In this document: positions 18,541-27,178 of the stretch, in pieces | How positions within the stretch are numbered: position 1 is the stretch's first letter | Layout of the letters: each line of letters starts with the position of its first letter | Assembly: GCF_011578045.1 (NCBI RefSeq) | Contig: NZ_CP049801.1 | Location: 2,356,001-2,420,000 of the forward strand | Length of the DNA stretch: 64,000 bases | Direction: 5' to 3' | Source: Acinetobacter shaoyimingii | Lineage (GTDB): Bacteria > Pseudomonadota > Gammaproteobacteria > Pseudomonadales > Moraxellaceae | Notes under the pieces: model-generated | Told to the model about the DNA's origin: nothing | What the model saw: only the letters and a program-made list of their open reading frames with translations | Database searches by the model: none | Program-made: the position numbers and the translations under genes

Positions 18541-19542
18541 ATGCAAGACCGTATAATCAGTGGTTCTGAAAAACCCGAAGATCACTTTGATCGTGCCATT
18601 CGACCAACGTCGCTTGATGACTACATCGGGCAACCTGTAGTCCGTGAACAAATGGAAATCTTCATTGGTGCGGCACGAGGTCGTGGTGAAGCACTTGACC
18701 ATACTTTAATTTTTGGTCCTCCCGGTCTCGGTAAAACCACACTTGCTAACATCATTGCTCGTGAAATGGGTGGCAACCTAAAATCAACTTCTGGTCCCGT
18801 CTTAGAACGTGCAGGTGATTTGGCTGCCATGCTGACCAACCTCGAAGAAGGCGATGTGCTGTTCATTGATGAAATCCACCGCCTTTCACCTGTGATCGAA
18901 GAAATCCTCTACCCAGCCATGGAAGATTACCAGCTCGACATCATGATTGGTGAAGGACCTGGCGCACGTTCCATTAAACTCGATTTGCCGCCATTTACAC
19001 TGGTTGCCGCAACAACTCGTGCAGGTTTGCTGACTTCACCACTTCGTGATCGTTTCGGTATTGTGCAACGTTTAGAGTTTTATTCAGTTGAAGACTTAAC
19101 TCATATTGTGTCACGTTCTGCCAGTCTCATGGATGTACCGATGACAGCGGACGGTGCTCAAGAAATTGCTCGTCGTGCACGTGGTACACCACGTATTGCC
19201 AATCGCTTGTTACGTCGAGTACGTGACTACGCACAAGTCAAAGGCACTGGTGAAGTAACACAAGACATGGCACAACGAGCACTGGATATGCTCAATGTTG
19301 ATAAAGATGGTTTAGATACTTTAGACCGTCGTTATTTAAGCATGTTGCTTGAGCGTTTTGATGGTGGTCCTGCGGGTGTTGAAGCTTTAGCTGCGGCTAT
19401 GGCGGAAGACTCAGGCACACTTGAAGATGTGATTGAGCCTTATTTGATTCAACAAGGTTATGTGATGCGAACTGCACGTGGACGTATTGCTACCAATATG
19501 GCGTATTTACAGTTTGGGATGACACCACCTGAGCCTAAATAA
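18541..19542 (+). CDS. ruvB: Holliday junction branch-migration helicase RuvB
   Basis: This 333-residue AAA+ ATPase carries Walker [10 protein letters not shown] (near residue 60), Walker [11 protein letters not shown] (near 109), sensor ATTRAG (near 157) and the C-terminal winged-helix DNA-binding domain. It forms hexamers that pump DNA through the RuvA-bound junction. The start gives the family's usual N-terminus. In related genera ruvB is followed directly by ybgC; here a reverse-strand gene lies between. Confidence 0.97.
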   Translation: MQDRIISGSEKPEDHFDRAIRPTSLDDYIGQPVVREQMEIFIGAARGRGEALDHTLIFGPPGLGKTTLANIIAREMGGNLKSTSGPVLERAGDLAAMLTNLEEGDVLFIDEIHRLSPVIEEILYPAMEDYQLDIMIGEGPGARSIKLDLPPFTLVAATTRAGLLTSPLRDRFGIVQRLEFYSVEDLTHIVSRSASLMDVPMTADGAQEIARRARGTPRIANRLLRRVRDYAQVKGTGEVTQDMAQRALDMLNVDKDGLDTLDRRYLSMLLERFDGGPAGVEALAAAMAEDSGTLEDVIEPYLIQQGYVMRTARGRIATNMAYLQFGMTPPEPK

Positions 19543-19553
19543 AATATCAAGGC

Positions 19554-20279
19554 CTATATGTCCTGCCAAGCATATAGGCATTTTTCTTTCTCCTTGATAA
19601 ATTGGTTCAAGTTCATTTGTGAATTACCAAATTTTTTGGCTATTTTATCTAAGGTCTCTGAACTTTTTTTTTCATCTATACCCAGTTCTGAATAGAAGCT
19701 CCAAGCTAGTTTCATAATTTGAAATAATTCGTCTTTTAAAAATTTATCATTTTCATTTTTAAAATCAAAATATACAAATACCCCATGAGCAGCTGAGCAT
19801 AAATGAAAATATTTTGATTTAATTTTATCTCTGATATTCTCAATTTCATTTAATTTATTGAGGTGATAAATAACCTCAATTGAAGTAATACATTGATTAT
19901 TAAACTCCATTCCAACTTGGTAGTAATGAGAAATTGAATCTCTAAATTTAGCTAATTTATGATCACCACTTAATATTCTAAGTTCTGCAACCTTTATTTC
20001 TATCTGAGATTTAATTAAATTTTGATTTGAAAATATATTTTCTTGAGTGGATTTTCTAACTACATAAATGGTTGTAAAAAATCCTAATACACTAATTAAT
20101 CCCGAAACAATAATTGATCCAGCAACAAGCCAATCCGTCGAACTCACATTTAAATCCAATGGAACTCTTGATTGATTGGTTTCAGCAACGATATGCGTAC
20201 TCACCGTTGGTTGGATAGGCACAACCCATGGCAGTTGAATCATCACATCCTGACCATCATGCTTATCTATATCAACCAT
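19554..20279 (-). CDS. membrane protein of unknown function interrupting ruvB-ybgC
   Basis: The ATG at 20279 with a GAGG ribosome-binding site gives 241 residues; a GTG six bases earlier is possible. The first 50 residues are polar and proline/threonine-rich (MIQLPWVVPIQPT). One transmembrane helix follows (LVAGSIIVSGLISVLGFF, about 50-70), then a basic stop-transfer segment (VRKSTQ) and a long helical, lysine/asparagine-rich cytoplasmic part. It is more AT-rich than ruvB and the tol genes, and its stop lies 11 bp from the ruvB stop. I do not recognise the family. The N-terminal layout recalls small prophage-associated membrane proteins in Acinetobacter, but this is only an impression. Confidence 0.6.
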   Translation of the reverse strand: MVDIDKHDGQDVMIQLPWVVPIQPTVSTHIVAETNQSRVPLDLNVSSTDWLVAGSIIVSGLISVLGFFTTIYVVRKSTQENIFSNQNLIKSQIEIKVAELRILSGDHKLAKFRDSISHYYQVGMEFNNQCITSIEVIYHLNKLNEIENIRDKIKSKYFHLCSAAHGVFVYFDFKNENDKFLKDELFQIMKLAWSFYSELGIDEKKSSETLDKIAKKFGNSQMNLNQFIKEKEKCLYAWQDI

Positions 20280-20587
20280 CCCCACCTCAAAAAATTAAAT
20301 AAAATGATATATTTACAATAATTTTAATCTAAAATCAGAGACAGCTAAACACATTATTTTGCAACTTAAAAGTATTGCATTGAACATCATGAGTCATAAT
20401 GTCATGGCTTCATGCATAGGCAATTGCTCAATAACAATTGAAACCTTGTGCCATTGGACTGAAACTTCAGAGTGATAAACTTCAACGCTTTAAAGTGCTT
20501 GACCTCAGGATAATGAAGCGAAAAAATCATATTCTGAACATCCGCTTTAACCTCAATACAGCATTAACCAGCAAATGGAACATGAAC
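20280..20587. other. 308-bp region upstream of ybgC
   Basis: The reading frame of ybgC stays open back to 20438, but the upstream part has no family-like sequence and no good ribosome-binding site, so I treat it as leader. The region must hold the divergent promoters of the reverse membrane gene and of the tol-pal operon. I see no repeat or clear operator. Confidence 0.5.
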
Positions 20588-20995
20588 ATGGCGAACAAAT
20601 TTGAATTTCAAATTCGGGTTTATATAGAAGATACCGATGCAGGAGGTATTGTCTATCACGCCAATCACATACGTTTTATGGAACGTGCCCGTACAGAATG
20701 GCTACGCGCTTCAGGCATTTCACATTACTGGCACCAAAAAGACTACAACTTCGTTGTACATAAAATTGCGCTGAAATATTCACGTCCAATCATGATGGAT
20801 GACTTAATTACTGTTACAGCGAGTGTAGTTTCGTGTAAAGCCACATCTTTTGTATTGCAACAAAATATTTATCGTGGTGAAATCATGCTTGCTTCTGGCG
20901 AGGTCGAATTGGCATGTATTAGTTCAGCCATGCGACCACTAAGAATTCCTGATGAAATACGTGATCTCATTCAAAGGGAATTAGCTCACGAATAA
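20588..20995 (+). CDS. ybgC: acyl-CoA thioesterase YbgC
   Basis: The ATG at 20588 gives 135 residues beginning MANKFEFQIRVYIEDTDAGG; another ATG six bases upstream is equally accessible. This is the hotdog-fold 4-hydroxybenzoyl-CoA thioesterase family. The catalytic Asp lies in YIEDTDAGGIVYHANH, near residue 16. It is the first gene of the tol-pal cluster, as in most Gammaproteobacteria, and acts on short acyl-CoA or acyl-ACP. Its link to Tol function is not understood. Confidence 0.93.
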   Translation: MANKFEFQIRVYIEDTDAGGIVYHANHIRFMERARTEWLRASGISHYWHQKDYNFVVHKIALKYSRPIMMDDLITVTASVVSCKATSFVLQQNIYRGEIMLASGEVELACISSAMRPLRIPDEIRDLIQRELAHE

Positions 20996-21016
20996 ACACT
21001 TTTGGCACATGTAACT

Positions 21017-21715
21017 ATGGCAACACAACTAGAATCTTCACTTCATATTTCAGATTTAATCTTACAAGCAAGTCCTGTAGTTCAATTGGTCATGCTTATT
21101 CTGGTCTTGGCCTCTCTCTTGAGTTGGTACCTGATTGCCAAGTTACATATGACCTTTAAAAAAGCCAAACAAGGTGATGAACACTTCCAGAAAGTTTTCT
21201 GGTCAGGTGCAGAACTCAATACCCTCTACAACAATGCTCAAGTCAATTCTAAACGTGAAGGATTAGAAGATATTTTCTATCACGGCATGGGCGAATTTTT
21301 AAAACTCAAAAAAACTAAAGCACACACTGAACAAACCATTGACGGCACTGAACGTATTTTACGTGTAGGTTTAAGTCGTGACCAAGGTCAAATGGAACAA
21401 GGCTTAGGTACACTTGCAAGTATTGGTTCAGTTGCCCCTTATATTGGTTTATTTGGTACAGTTTGGGGCATCATGAATGCCTTTATTGGTCTAGCACAAG
21501 TGGAACAAGTGACTTTAGGCACAGTTGCTCCAGGTATTGCAGAAGCATTAGTCGCAACAGCGATTGGTCTTTTTGCTGCGATACCTGCTGTATTGGCATT
21601 TAACCATTACACAGCCAAGGGTGAACAAGTTTATTCAGACCGTGCTTTATTTTCAGAAGAAATGGTGGCGCTATTACAACGTCAGTCTGTGGGATCTACA
21701 CAGGAAGCTGAATAA
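21017..21715 (+). CDS. tolQ: Tol-Pal system proton-channel subunit TolQ
   Basis: The ATG at 21017 gives 232 residues; the longer TTG-initiated frame is unlikely. It has three transmembrane helices (about residues 18-38, 132-155 and 168-190) and the MotA/TolQ/ExbB signature GLFGTVWGIMNAFIGL. TolQ and TolR form the inner-membrane motor that energises TolA to constrict the outer membrane at division. tolR starts 2 bp after its stop. Confidence 0.96.
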   Translation: MATQLESSLHISDLILQASPVVQLVMLILVLASLLSWYLIAKLHMTFKKAKQGDEHFQKVFWSGAELNTLYNNAQVNSKREGLEDIFYHGMGEFLKLKKTKAHTEQTIDGTERILRVGLSRDQGQMEQGLGTLASIGSVAPYIGLFGTVWGIMNAFIGLAQVEQVTLGTVAPGIAEALVATAIGLFAAIPAVLAFNHYTAKGEQVYSDRALFSEEMVALLQRQSVGSTQEAE

Positions 21716-21717
21716 TC

Positions 21718-22167
21718 ATGGCGATTCAACGTTCTGGACGCTTTGAGCGTATTAAAAAACCATTAAAAAGTGACATGAATGTCGTACCCTATATCGACGT
21801 GATGTTGGTGTTACTGGTGATCTTTATGGTGACAGCACCTATGATCACCACAGGTGTAAAAGTTGATTTACCTCAGGCAAATAACAATCCAATTGTTTCT
21901 GAAGATCGTCCTGCCATTGTCACTTTAGAAGCAGATGGCACCATTAAACTTGAAGATGCTCAGCACAAAAATGATGTGATGGAACTTGAGGAATTAGAGC
22001 AAGTTCTCACTGAAGCTCAAAACAAAGCTCAGGAAAACAATAAACAACTTAGTGTGTTAATTAACGGCAGTGAAACTCGTCCATATGGCGAAGTGATGAA
22101 ACTGATGTCAACACTTCAAGATGCAGGACTCACCCAAGTTGGATTACTCACTGAGTCTGTTAAGTAA
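21718..22167 (+). CDS. tolR: Tol-Pal system protein TolR
   Basis: This 149-residue protein has one N-terminal transmembrane helix with the functional aspartate (NVVPYIDVMLVLLVIFMV, D near residue 27), followed by a periplasmic ExbD/TolR domain. It works with TolQ as the proton-driven motor. It is tightly spaced with tolQ (2 bp) and tolA (3 bp), so translational coupling is likely. Confidence 0.96.
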   Translation: MAIQRSGRFERIKKPLKSDMNVVPYIDVMLVLLVIFMVTAPMITTGVKVDLPQANNNPIVSEDRPAIVTLEADGTIKLEDAQHKNDVMELEELEQVLTEAQNKAQENNKQLSVLINGSETRPYGEVMKLMSTLQDAGLTQVGLLTESVK

Positions 22168-22170
22168 GCG

Positions 22171-23487
22171 ATGAATCATATGAAGAAGCCACAATCCAGA
22201 GAAAACAAGATTGCACTTGGTTTCACTGTTGCTGTGCATGTGGTTGCACTTACGGGCTTAATTTTTTTAGGCATTACGCGCCCTCCTGAACCACCAAAAC
22301 AAATTAAAACGGTTTTAGTCAAACCTGAAGATTTGGTTGATCCAAAACCAATGATTGAAACTGATGCGACTGAAACAGCAGATACCAATGTTCAAGAGCA
22401 GATTCAACAAACCAATGAACCGGTTGTGGATGCACCTGAAATTCCAGTGACAGCGCCAACTCCGCCTGTTTTACCGAAAGTCGATCAACAAAAAGAGGCT
22501 CAAAAAGCGGCTGAAGCAAATAAAAAAGCGGAAGCTGAAAAACTTGCCGCTCAAAAGGCTGCTCAAGCAGCAGCTTTAGCCAAAGCGGAAGCTGCTGAAA
22601 AAGCACGTCAAGCAAAAGCCGATGCTTCCAACAAGGCGAAAGCAGAAGCCGCAGCTAAAGCTCAAGCTGAGGCAAATGCAAAAGCTAAGGCAGAAGCCGA
22701 AGCGAAACGTAAAGCTGATGCGAATGCTAAAGCCAAGGCGGAAGCCGAAGCGAAACGTAAAGCTGAAGCAAATACTAAAGCCAAGGCGGAAGCCGAAGCA
22801 AAACGTAAAGCCGATGCAAATGCTAAAGCCAAGGCGGAAGCCGAAGCTAAACGTAAAGCTGAAGCAAATACTAAAGCCAAGGCGGAAGCCGATGCAAATG
22901 CTAAAGCCAAGGCGGATGCCGAAGCGAAACGTAAAGCTGATGCGAATGCTAAAGCCAAGGCGGAAGCCGAAGCCAAACGTAAAGCCGATGCAAATGCTAA
23001 AGCCAAGGCGGAAGCCGAAGCCAAACGTAAAGCTGATGCAAATGCCAAAGCCAAAGCCGATGCAAAAGCAAAAGCTGATGCCGATGCGAAGGCAAAAGCC
23101 AAATCTGAAGCTGATGCAAAACGTAAAGCTGATTTAGAGCGTGAACTCGAAGCTGAAAAGGCATCTGCTGCAGATAAGGCAAAAGAAGCTGCTGCTGCAA
23201 AAAAAGCTGAAGCGAAGAAAATTGCTTCTTCTGCAAAACGTGACTTTGAAAACAAAGTTAAAAATGCATGGCGTATGCCTGCCAATTCTTCTGGGCAAAA
23301 AGCATCTGCACGTGTGACCTTAACGGAAAGTGGTGGCGTGGCTTCTGTGGTTGTCAATGCGACAGATCCAGATGTCAAAGCCAGCGTTGAACAAGCCGTT
23401 CGTTCTGCTGCCCCCTATCCGATGCCATCAGATCCTGATGCACGTAGTCAGGCACGTACATTTACAGCCTCATTCACCGTCAAATAA
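22171..23487 (+). CDS. tolA: Tol-Pal system protein TolA with long Ala/Lys repeat stalk
   Basis: This 438-residue protein has an N-terminal transmembrane helix containing the TolA S-x3-H-like region (IALGFTVAVHVVALTGLI), a proline-rich linker, and a very long alanine/lysine/glutamate helix (about residues 105-350). The globular C-terminal domain (about 350-438, VKNAWRMPANSSG and FTASFTVK) binds Pal/TolB partners. The stalk contains about seven copies of a 16-residue unit (A-N-A-K-A-K-A-E-A-E-A-K-R-K-A-[DE]). TolA spans the periplasm and transmits TolQR force. Confidence 0.95.
   Translation: MNHMKKPQSRENKIALGFTVAVHVVALTGLIFLGITRPPEPPKQIKTVLVKPEDLVDPKPMIETDATETADTNVQEQIQQTNEPVVDAPEIPVTAPTPPVLPKVDQQKEAQKAAEANKKAEAEKLAAQKAAQAAALAKAEAAEKARQAKADASNKAKAEAAAKAQAEANAKAKAEAEAKRKADANAKAKAEAEAKRKAEANTKAKAEAEAKRKADANAKAKAEAEAKRKAEANTKAKAEADANAKAKADAEAKRKADANAKAKAEAEAKRKADANAKAKAEAEAKRKADANAKAKADAKAKADADAKAKAKSEADAKRKADLERELEAEKASAADKAKEAAAAKKAEAKKIASSAKRDFENKVKNAWRMPANSSGQKASARVTLTESGGVASVVVNATDPDVKASVEQAVRSAAPYPMPSDPDARSQARTFTASFTVK
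22668..23050 (+). repeat. tolA: 48-bp tandem repeats within tolA
   Basis: The unit encodes 16 residues (ANAKAKAEAEAKRKAD and close variants). About seven full copies and one 10-residue partial copy are visible, with high nucleotide identity between them (for example the block AAAGCCAAGGCGGAAGCCGA recurs). Such repeats can gain or lose units by slippage or recombination. Confidence 0.85.
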
Positions 23488-23497
23488 TCTGTTCAAA

Positions 23498-23523
23498 CAA
23501 ACCCTATATTCGTATAGGGTTTG
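23498..23523 (+). terminator. hairpin after tolA, terminator-like
   Basis: A perfect 11-bp stem (23498-23508 with 23513-23523) closes a TTCG tetraloop. It is followed by ACCTC rather than a T-run, so termination may be partial. It separates tolQRA from tolB-pal. Confidence 0.65.
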
Positions 23524-23671
23524 ACCTCTTTATGCCTAAATTTTCATTTTCTTTTCTATCATGGTTATTGTATATCGACATTTTAAATATTTATTGCAAC
23601 TTAAATTTTATTCAAATGATTACACTTTACCATTTCATATAAATCACCTAAATTGATTAGGGTGATTTATC

Positions 23672-23743
23672 ATGCAAACACACCATGAATTACATGCTTG
23701 TTATAGATTAAAATCATGTCTTTATGCTAAAAAGCTAGTATGA
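23672..23743 (+). CDS. possible 23-residue upstream peptide before tolB
   Basis: A short frame starts at ATG with AGGGTGA six bases upstream and ends 34 bp before the tolB ATG. An imperfect stem (AAATCACC/GGTGATTT, 23641-23668) overlaps its ribosome-binding site, so the site could be masked. The peptide is Cys/His/Lys-rich (MQTHHELHACYRLKSCLYAK). There is no comparative evidence, and it may be chance. Confidence 0.25.
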   Translation: MQTHHELHACYRLKSCLYAKKLV

Positions 23744-23777
23744 ATTAAAAACCACTACATTGAGTACATCGAGTCCA

Positions 23778-25061
23778 ATGAAAATGACCACAAAACATTT
23801 TTTAGGTATCGCTATTCTTGCAGCGCTTAGTCCTGCAATTGTGACTACCTCTTATGCCCAGCTTCATTTAGAAATTGCAAAAGCACCAGAACAAGCTCCT
23901 AAAATTGCAATTGTGCCATTCAATAATGACAATGCACTTTATCCAATCGTAGAAAATGATCTTAATCGTTCAGGTCGTTTTAGTAGCGCATCTAAAAATC
24001 TTCCAGCATCAGCAACAATCAACAATGCCAATGCAGATGCTTGGAAAGCTGCTGGTGTGCCTTATGTGGTTACAGGTGACATCAAAACCAATGCAGATGG
24101 CTCTCTTGCAGTACACTATCAACTTTATGATGTCGAAAAACAAAAATATCTACTGAATGAATTATTGACTGTACCTGCATCTCGTGTGCGTTCTGCAGGT
24201 CATATGATTAGTGATGCAATCTATCAAGCATTGACAGGTATTGCAGGCGATTTTAGTGGTCGTATTGCTTATGTACTCCGTAATGCTGCAACTCCAGCAC
24301 AACGGTACACGCTTCAAATTGCAGATACAGATGGCGAAAGACCGAAAACCGTACTCAGCTCAAAATACCCAATTCTCTCGCCTGCTTGGACGCCAGATGG
24401 TAAGAAAATTGCTTATGTATCGTTTGAGACCAAACGTCCTGCCATTTATGTACAAGACTTAGCTACGGGTCAACGTGAAAAATTGGCCGCTTTCCGTGGT
24501 TTAAATGGTGCACCAAGCTTCTCTCCAGATGGCAAGAGCATGTTATTTACAGCTTCTATGCATGATAACCCTGAAATCTACCAAATGGATTTAGAGACTC
24601 GCCAAGTCAAACGCATGACCAATGATTCTGCGATTGACACTGAAGCGCGCTATACTCCTGATGGTAAAGGATTTATCTTTACTTCTGATCGTGGTGGTTC
24701 TGCACAGATTTATAAATATTCTTTTGCAGATAGTACGACAAAACGTCTCACTTTCCGTGGTGCATTTAATGCACGTGGCACGCTCAGTGCAGATGGTAAA
24801 TATGTCGCTTTAGTACATCGTCCATCAGGCAGCAACTACAAAGTCGCGATTCAAGAAATTTCCACAGGTATTACCAATATTTTGACCCCAACAAGTTTGG
24901 ATGAATCTCCAAGCTTCTCTCCTAATGGTCAAATGGTGGTTTACGCAACGCGTGAAAACAACCGTGGACTATTGTCGATTATGTCGACTGATGGCAGATT
25001 CCGTATGAATCTACCAAGTGAGCAAGGTGAAGTCCGAGAACCTGCTTGGGCCCCAAAATAA
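23778..25061 (+). CDS. tolB: Tol-Pal system beta-propeller protein TolB
   Basis: With the ATG at 23778 the protein has 427 residues; a TTG at 23760 is also in frame. A signal peptide ends near SYA (residue 26). The N-terminal alpha/beta domain is followed from about residue 200 by WD40-like PD40 repeats (LSPAWTPDGKKIAYVS, PSFSPDGKSMLFT, PSFSPNGQMVVYAT). TolB is periplasmic and couples TolA to Pal. A 290-bp gap containing a hairpin separates it from tolA, so a separate promoter is likely. Confidence 0.95.
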   Translation: MKMTTKHFLGIAILAALSPAIVTTSYAQLHLEIAKAPEQAPKIAIVPFNNDNALYPIVENDLNRSGRFSSASKNLPASATINNANADAWKAAGVPYVVTGDIKTNADGSLAVHYQLYDVEKQKYLLNELLTVPASRVRSAGHMISDAIYQALTGIAGDFSGRIAYVLRNAATPAQRYTLQIADTDGERPKTVLSSKYPILSPAWTPDGKKIAYVSFETKRPAIYVQDLATGQREKLAAFRGLNGAPSFSPDGKSMLFTASMHDNPEIYQMDLETRQVKRMTNDSAIDTEARYTPDGKGFIFTSDRGGSAQIYKYSFADSTTKRLTFRGAFNARGTLSADGKYVALVHRPSGSNYKVAIQEISTGITNILTPTSLDESPSFSPNGQMVVYATRENNRGLLSIMSTDGRFRMNLPSEQGEVREPAWAPK

Positions 25062-25089
25062 TCTCATCAATTTTTCAATGGAGAAAAAC

Positions 25090-25659
25090 ATGAAAGCCAT
25101 CAAAACTCTAGCGTTACCGCTTCTTGCGCTTAGCATTGTTATGACAGGTTGTGCTAGCCGTAAGCCTGCGACTACAACAACGACTGCAACTGCACCAACA
25201 ACTGCATCTACTGTAGATACAACTGGTCTAAGTGAAGATGCAGCACTAGATGCACAAAGCTTAAATGGCGCATCTGCTAAAGGTGTGACTGAAGCAAACA
25301 AAGCGTTCTTGGCTAAACGTGTTGTTCACTTTGACTATGACAGCAGTGATTTAACGAATGAAGATTATCAAACACTTCAAGCACATGCTCAATTCTTATT
25401 GGCAAATGCGAATTCTAAAATCGCTTTGACAGGTCATACAGATGAGCGCGGTACGCGTGAGTACAACATGGCGCTAGGTGAGCGTCGTGCTAAAGCAGTT
25501 CAAAGCTACTTAATCACGAATGGTGTAAATGCAACTCAACTTGAAGCTGTAAGTTACGGTAAAGAAATGCCAGTAAATGCAGGTCATGACGAAGCAGCTT
25601 ACAAAGAAAACCGCCGTGTTGAATTAAACTACGAAGCTGTTCCACCATTACTTAAGTAA
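25090..25659 (+). CDS. pal: peptidoglycan-associated lipoprotein Pal
   Basis: I chose the ATG at 25090 (189 residues) because GGAG lies nine bases before it. It gives a lipoprotein signal (ALSIVMTGCAS). The mature protein has a threonine/alanine-rich linker and a C-terminal OmpA domain (VHFDYDSSDL, LTGHTDERGTREYNMALGERRA) that binds diaminopimelate in peptidoglycan. It is anchored in the outer membrane. A terminator follows and the usual cpoB gene is absent. Confidence 0.96.
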   Translation: MKAIKTLALPLLALSIVMTGCASRKPATTTTTATAPTTASTVDTTGLSEDAALDAQSLNGASAKGVTEANKAFLAKRVVHFDYDSSDLTNEDYQTLQAHAQFLLANANSKIALTGHTDERGTREYNMALGERRAKAVQSYLITNGVNATQLEAVSYGKEMPVNAGHDEAAYKENRRVELNYEAVPPLLK

Positions 25660-25723
25660 TTGGCTGGCTGATTATTTTTTTCAGATTGTCCACAACACAA
25701 TGTGCTTAAAATAATCCAGTGCT

Positions 25724-25757
25724 AAAAAAAGCGCTCATTGTGAATGGGCGCTTTTTT
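25724..25757. terminator. bidirectional terminator after pal
   Basis: AGCGCTCATT (25730-25739) pairs with AATGGGCGCT (25743-25752) with one G-U pair, an A-run on the left and TTTTTT on the right. It serves pal and the convergent small gene. Confidence 0.9.
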
Positions 25758-25762
25758 ATTGC

Positions 25763-25948
25763 TTATGCATCACCGTCTTTCGGCATGGGATGTTGCATGG
25801 CTTCAATCATGTCATGCTTATTAAACTTTTTATATTCAGGCTTGGACTCGTATTGCTTCCACGCTTCATTGGAAGAGTCTTTCGTAATACTATCTAGATT
25901 AATCGCTTCATTCGGCGTTGGAGTCGCTTCAAACTTTTGTACGGTCAT
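25763..25948 (-). CDS. small acidic hypothetical protein, 61 residues
   Basis: The ATG at 25948 has an excellent AGGAGA ribosome-binding site, whereas the longer frame to 26002 has none. The peptide is soluble and polar, with a proline/threonine-rich start (MTVQKFEATPTPNE) and a KYxKxxxIEAMQHPMPKDG-like tail. It has no signal or membrane segment. It looks like a native small gene, but I do not recognise its function. Confidence 0.6.
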   Translation of the reverse strand: MTVQKFEATPTPNEAINLDSITKDSSNEAWKQYESKPEYKKFNKHDMIEAMQHPMPKDGDA

Positions 25949-26137
25949 TTTCGTTCTCCTTATACATCGATGTGTTGTATAACATTTTATTCTTAGTATC
26001 AAAATAGCATGTTCTACAACTCTTTCAAGCAGAATTCTTTACAATACTCAATTAAGGTTTCTATTTTGAGCTGAACTCTCTAAAATAGACCCATTCAAAT
26101 TTTGTTATATCTTGACTGCTTTCTGGAGCATTTTGCT

Positions 26138-27115
26138 ATGTCTTACCGCACCCTCTCCCAATACTTACAACAACAGCAAGGGAATCTTACACCTGAATTA
26201 TCGAATGTCATTGAAACCATTGCAAAAACATGTAAAGACATCGATCAGCTTTTACAAAAAGGTGCTTTAGCTGGTGTTTTAGGTAGTGCGCAACATGAAA
26301 ATGTTCAAGGCGAAGAACAGAAAAAACTCGATGTGATTTCAAATGACTATTTGATTGATGCATTGAAAAACAACGCCAATGTCGGTGGTTTGGCTTCTGA
26401 AGAATTAGACGAATTCACCCCTGCTCAAGAAAATGGCAAATATCTTGTATTGTTCGATCCGCTTGATGGTTCAAGCAACATCGACATTAACATGTGCGTG
26501 GGTACCATTTTCTCAATCTTGCCTGCAAAAAATGCAGTGACTCAAGCCAAAGATTTTATGCAAGCAGGTACTGAGCAAGTAGCTGCGGGTTATGTGCTTT
26601 ATGGTCCATCAACCATGATGGCTTTAACTGTAGGCGCTGGAACAATCTTCTTCACGTTTGATCCTGAATCTAAAGAATTCTTACTCACATCAGAAAATAT
26701 CCAAGTCGCTGCTGATACGAAAGAATATGCGATTAATGCTTCAAACGCTCGTCATTGGGAAGCGCCAGTAAAACGTTATATCGACGAATTACAAGCAGGC
26801 AAAACATCTGTACGTGAAAAAGATTTCAACATGCGTTGGGTTGCATGTATGGTGGGTGATATTCACCGCATTCTTTGCCGTAGCGGTATCTTCTTGTATC
26901 CATATGACACTAAAGATCCTAAAAAAGCAGGTCGTTTACGCTTAATGTATGAAGCAAACCCTATGAGCATGCTCATGGAACAAGCAGGTGGCGCTTCAAC
27001 CACAGGTCGTGTACGTATTTTAGAGATCCAACCTACAGAACTCCATCAACGTGTACCTGTAGTGATTGGTTCTAAAAATGAAGTAGACCTTGTCACTTCT
27101 TACCACAACATCTAA
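26138..27115 (+). CDS. fbp: fructose-1,6-bisphosphatase, class I
   Basis: The ATG at 26138 has TGGAGC upstream and gives 325 residues. The class I metal-binding motif [16 protein letters not shown] is near residue 108, and the substrate loop [21 protein letters not shown] near 255. It dephosphorylates fructose 1,6-bisphosphate in gluconeogenesis, which fits a bacterium that grows mainly on organic acids. A perfect 12-bp hairpin follows the stop. Confidence 0.95.
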   Translation: MSYRTLSQYLQQQQGNLTPELSNVIETIAKTCKDIDQLLQKGALAGVLGSAQHENVQGEEQKKLDVISNDYLIDALKNNANVGGLASEELDEFTPAQENGKYLVLFDPLDGSSNIDINMCVGTIFSILPAKNAVTQAKDFMQAGTEQVAAGYVLYGPSTMMALTVGAGTIFFTFDPESKEFLLTSENIQVAADTKEYAINASNARHWEAPVKRYIDELQAGKTSVREKDFNMRWVACMVGDIHRILCRSGIFLYPYDTKDPKKAGRLRLMYEANPMSMLMEQAGGASTTGRVRILEIQPTELHQRVPVVIGSKNEVDLVTSYHNI

Positions 27116-27134
27116 TTTAAATTTTACATTTACA

Positions 27135-27164
27135 ATGGAAGTTGAACCTCGCTTCAACTTCCAT
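27135..27164 (+). repeat. perfect 12-bp hairpin after fbp
   Basis: ATGGAAGTTGAA (27135-27146) pairs with TTCAACTTCCAT (27153-27164) around a 6-nt loop. There is no T-run. It lies in the 63-bp gap before the methyltransferase gene and may protect or attenuate the fbp transcript. Confidence 0.6.
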
Positions 27165-27178
27165 GGATATATTACTCC

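Noticed and set aside
22622..23378. Long overlapping frames on both strands across tolA (171 residues forward, 238 reverse)
   Set aside because: They are translations of the tolA repeat in other frames, with low-complexity Arg/Lys/Pro or Ala/Ser/Phe composition and no ribosome-binding site.
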